Source: VAZQ01 sp963725185
Lineage (GTDB): Bacteria > Pseudomonadota > Alphaproteobacteria > Rhizobiales > Xanthobacteraceae
Direction: 5' to 3'
Assembly: GCA_963725185.1 (NCBI GenBank)
Contig: CAVRXO010000013.1
Location: 62,001-126,000, forward strand
Length of the DNA: 64,000 nucleotides
The notes under the pieces were generated by a model, which was given only the letters and a program-made list of their open reading frames with translations, was not told the origin of the DNA and did not search any database. Below are positions 61,425 to 64,000 of the stretch, piece by piece. The first letter of the stretch is position 1. Each line of letters starts with the position of its first letter. The translations under genes were made by a program, and so were the position numbers.

Positions 61425-62117
61425 TCACAGCGCTCCGACCTGGCGGGCCTTGTGCTGATAATGCTCCCAGGTCTTGCCGATGCGATATGTGTTCCTCTCG
61501 AAGCTCGGCTTCAGCAGTTTGATCTCTTCCGCCGTGATGGGCCGAAGCGGCCCGAGCGCGGCAGCGTTGATGACGCCGCGCACGTTCTCTTCCATCTCGA
61601 GGCTGTCCAGGAAGGCTTCCGGGATGGTGTCGCAGGCGATGACATTGCCGTGGCCGCGCAGGAGGCAATAGCGCCCCTTGCCGAGCGTCTTGGCCACTTC
61701 GGCGCCTTGCTCCAGCGTCCGGATATGGGTCGGATCCGGATGCACCGGACAGCCGATGAACCGATAACCGAAGTTGCGGATGGCGATCATCTCGGCGTGG
61801 ACCATGCTGTAGAGCACGGCGAGCGGCGGATGACCATGAAACACGACCTGCACGTCATCGCGCATCCGATAGACGCCAAGATGGATCGCGGTCTCCGACG
61901 GCGGCGGCCCCTTGCCCTCGAGCACGCGTCCCTCCAGGTCGACGATCAATATTTCGTCCGCCGTCAAGCCGGCGCGGCTGGCATCGCGCGGTTGGATCAG
62001 GACGCGATCGGTATCGGGCAGGCGGGCGCTGACGTGACCGCTGTAGTCCAGCAGGTCCGCCATCACCATCATCTTGGTCGCCTCCGCCAATTGTTGGCGC
62101 AGCGTGGTCTCGGTCAT
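61425..62117 (-). CDS. Class II aldolase/adducin-family protein
   Basis: This 230-residue protein has metal ligands H94 and H96 in FHGHPP and H156 in LRGHGN, with E75 in PPSETAIH as the probable catalytic acid. Related enzymes are fuculose- and ribulose-phosphate aldolases/epimerases and aromatic-acid decarboxylases. The ATG at 62117 lacks a close ribosome-binding site; a GTG at 62126 lies 11 bases after AAGGAG and may be the true start. It follows a Bug gene and precedes the LLM gene, so they may form one catabolic operon. Confidence 0.88.
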   Translation of the reverse strand: MTETTLRQQLAEATKMMVMADLLDYSGHVSARLPDTDRVLIQPRDASRAGLTADEILIVDLEGRVLEGKGPPPSETAIHLGVYRMRDDVQVVFHGHPPLAVLYSMVHAEMIAIRNFGYRFIGCPVHPDPTHIRTLEQGAEVAKTLGKGRYCLLRGHGNVIACDTIPEAFLDSLEMEENVRGVINAAALGPLRPITAEEIKLLKPSFERNTYRIGKTWEHYQHKARQVGAL

Positions 62118-62217
62118 CTTGGGCACTTTGTATCCATCTCCTTCTCGTGAACGGCAGGCAACAGGCAGCATCGCGCCGGCGCCGCCCCGCCAGGAGCAGG
62201 CGCCGGCCCGTCGGTGA

Positions 62218-63264
62218 TTACTCCTTCAGGACTGCCCTGGCTCTCTGCAGAATCGCAGGGGGCGTCGTGTAAAGCTTGGCGATCTCGGCTTCCACGTCGG
62301 CCCCGGAAATCGGCGTGACGGGAAGTCCTATCTTGTCGGCGTCGGCAAGGAAGGCTTTGTCGGTCACCATGGCGTCGAACGCGCGCCGCAGCTCATCGAC
62401 TCTTTCCTTCGGGGTCCGGTCGGGGACCATGAGGGTCCCGACCATGCGGCCCGGCATGATCAGGAAATCATACAGCTGGCGGTCCGCCGGGTCGGTCAAC
62501 AGATCGCCGGCGAACGGGACATCCGCGCCCACGCCCGGAAACAGGCCCGGCAGAAAGTGAACCAGCATGGTGATCTTTCGCCCGCTCAACCATTCTTCCG
62601 GGATCGAGTCGACGCCGCCGCAGTCGCCGTCGATCTCTCCGCGCTCGAACGCCAGCCGTTTGGCGGCGCTTCCGGGATAGCCGGACACCTGCTTGATCTT
62701 GACCTTGAAGAGGTCCTTCAAGATCGAGAGGTTGAGATTGCCGGAGGTGCCCGCCGCGGAGGCGCCGAAGATGACCTGGCTGCGCGTGGCCAGATCCTTG
62801 ACGTCGTGAATGCCCAGCTCGCTTCGCACATAGCAGACGCGGTAATCCTCGCCCACATTGCCGATGAAGCTGAACCGTCGGAAGTCGATCCTGAAACGAT
62901 CCGGGTCGGAAACCGCATCCGGTACGAGGGATGAGCTATATGTGCCCATGACCACGCCGTCAGCCGGCGTGCTGTTGGCCACCGCCATCACGGCCAGAGC
63001 CGATCCGGCTCCCGGCTTGTCCTGCACGATGATCGAGGGCGATCCGGCGATAAAACGTCCGAGATGCCGCTGCACGAGCCGGGCGTAAGCGTCGACGCTG
63101 CCGCCCGGGGGCATGCCCGCGATCAGCGTCAACGGCTTGTCGAACGCCGGTTGTTTTGGGCTCTGCGCGAGCGCGGAGCCGCTTGCCATCATCATCGCGA
63201 AGGCCGTGACGAGGGCGGCACGGGGAGTGCGCCGATACAGATCTGCTATCGTTTCTGCTATCAT
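62218..63264 (-). CDS. Bug-type solute-binding protein (divergent TTT family)
   Basis: This 348-residue protein has a signal peptide (LVTAFAMMMASGSALAQ). Landmarks are KPLTLIAGMPPGGSVDAYAR, DKPGAGSALAVMAVANSTPA and SGYPGSAAKRLAFERGEIDG. The ATG at 63264 has AGGAGG ten bases ahead. It begins the run Bug - class II aldolase - LLM oxidoreductase, so its ligand may feed those enzymes. There is no permease in the window. Confidence 0.87.
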   Translation of the reverse strand: MIAETIADLYRRTPRAALVTAFAMMMASGSALAQSPKQPAFDKPLTLIAGMPPGGSVDAYARLVQRHLGRFIAGSPSIIVQDKPGAGSALAVMAVANSTPADGVVMGTYSSSLVPDAVSDPDRFRIDFRRFSFIGNVGEDYRVCYVRSELGIHDVKDLATRSQVIFGASAAGTSGNLNLSILKDLFKVKIKQVSGYPGSAAKRLAFERGEIDGDCGGVDSIPEEWLSGRKITMLVHFLPGLFPGVGADVPFAGDLLTDPADRQLYDFLIMPGRMVGTLMVPDRTPKERVDELRRAFDAMVTDKAFLADADKIGLPVTPISGADVEAEIAKLYTTPPAILQRARAVLKE

Positions 63265-63450
63265 TTGCACGAGACCTCCTGAACACGGTGGCGTGCGGGC
63301 GTGGCCCGAACCCACCAACTTGGCCCGGCTAAGAACCTGCTAACATCGATCGCGCATTTTCCTAACAGGAAAACGCCAGACATCCCGCCTCTCGCCACCC
63401 CGTAAAACTCTGCATGTGCATCTAGCATCGTGACCACCCGCGGTCTCCGC

Positions 63451-64000
63451 CTAGCCCGGATAGCGGGCGCGCGCCTGCTTGCCCCAGCCCTTCTCGCCGA
63501 CCACCTTGCCGTCCTGATAGACGGTGCGGCCACGCACGAGAGTGCGTACCGGCTTGCCGCGGAAGCGGCGCCCCGCGTAAGGCGACCAGCCCGTGAGGCT
63601 GAGCACGTCCGCGTCCTTGATCTCGTACTCTTTCTCCAGGTCTACCAGCACCAGATCGGCGTGATAGCCCGGCATGATGTCGCCCTTGCCCTCGATTCCG
63701 AACATCCGCGCCGGCTTGGTCGAGCAGGCATCGACCACGCGCTCGAGCGAAATCTTGCCTTCGAGCGCAGCGGTCAGGAACATGCTGAGATAGAACTGGG
63801 TCGAAGGCGTGCCGGTGTGCGCCTTCCAGCCGTCGCGCCAGCCGATCTCCTTCTCCTCGCGCGTATGCGGCGCATGATCGGTGGCGACGATATCGATGGT
63901 GCCGTCGTTGAGGCCCTCCCACAGGCTCGGCACGTTCTTCTCGGGCACCCAATAGGAGAGCGCATAGGAGCCCAGCCGCTGGATCGCGCCCCAGTCGCAA
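63451..64000 (-). CDS. Dihydroorotase-like cyclic amidohydrolase, C-terminal part
   Basis: This is the C-terminal 180 or so residues of an amidohydrolase whose start lies beyond the right edge. It carries the metal-site Asp in VATDHAPHTREEK, the downstream FYLSMFLTAALEGKISLERV and the family tail DIMPGYHADLVLVDLEKEYE, ending VRTLVRGRTVYQDGKVVG. Dihydroorotases, allantoinases and hydantoinases share this layout. The position among catabolic genes favours a hydantoinase or allantoinase-like role over pyrimidine synthesis, which is inference. Confidence 0.85.
   Translation of the reverse strand, partial: CDWGAIQRLGSYALSYWVPEKNVPSLWEGLNDGTIDIVATDHAPHTREEKEIGWRDGWKAHTGTPSTQFYLSMFLTAALEGKISLERVVDACSTKPARMFGIEGKGDIMPGYHADLVLVDLEKEYEIKDADVLSLTGWSPYAGRRFRGKPVRTLVRGRTVYQDGKVVGEKGWGKQARARYPG

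Overview
The window looks like chromosomal DNA of a high-GC alphaproteobacterium of the Hyphomicrobiales. Bradyrhizobium-type relatives are my best guess, from the Omp25/Omp31-like porin, the many Bug-type solute-binding proteins, the abundant palindromic REP-like elements and the gene style. This is inference, because no rRNA or other marker gene is present. No intact tRNA, rRNA or CRISPR array was seen.

Region 1 (about 1-17,700) is an integrated mobile element read almost entirely on the minus strand. It has an AlpA-like HTH protein, a frameshifted tyrosine recombinase, a broken ArdC antirestriction gene, a two-gene Beta-protein / XRE-ImmA module with a palindromic operator, and a complete type I restriction-modification system (hsdM, hsdS, hsdR). 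A replication block follows: two HTH proteins translationally coupled to a primase-helicase, two small downstream genes, and an iteron-like TTGACGG cluster that could be the element's origin. A 33-bp sequence block occurs upstream of both the AlpA-like gene and the replication operon.

Region 2 (about 17,700-26,800) is a patchwork of accessory genes. It holds a secreted VOC protein; a LysR regulator divergent from a DoxX / azoreductase / isoquinoline-oxidoreductase-like cluster; a small membrane protein; and a TRAP-type binding protein. Three copies of a sequence resembling a tRNA 3' end (17,671; 19,306; 26,193) lie between these blocks and may be attachment-site scars of stacked insertions.

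Region 3 (26,830-38,800) is a signalling cluster. A 2,515-residue soluble hybrid histidine kinase carries 15 exact 92-residue HAMP-pair repeats, a GAF domain, a kinase core and three receivers. It is followed by CheR, a stand-alone CheB catalytic domain and a receiver-histidine kinase. A beta-barrel outer-membrane protein comes next, then a degenerate duplicate of the last kinase's catalytic half.

Region 4 (38,900-64,000) is metabolic and uptake-like. It has a DyP peroxidase, two flavin monooxygenase-like (LLM) proteins, an M20 amidohydrolase, a TauD-type dioxygenase, a crotonase, an NDP-forming acyl-CoA synthetase, a DapA-type aldolase, a class II aldolase, an amidohydrolase (cut by the window edge), three paralogous secreted proteins of unknown function, and eight solute-binding proteins with no permease gene nearby. 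Several palindromic repeats sit between convergent genes, and a VapBC module survives only as antitoxin plus a toxin scar.

Several otherwise well-preserved genes (recombinase, ArdC, IorB-like, DctP-like, M20) are broken by single-base shifts. This means either ongoing decay or residual assembly error; the sequence alone does not settle which.
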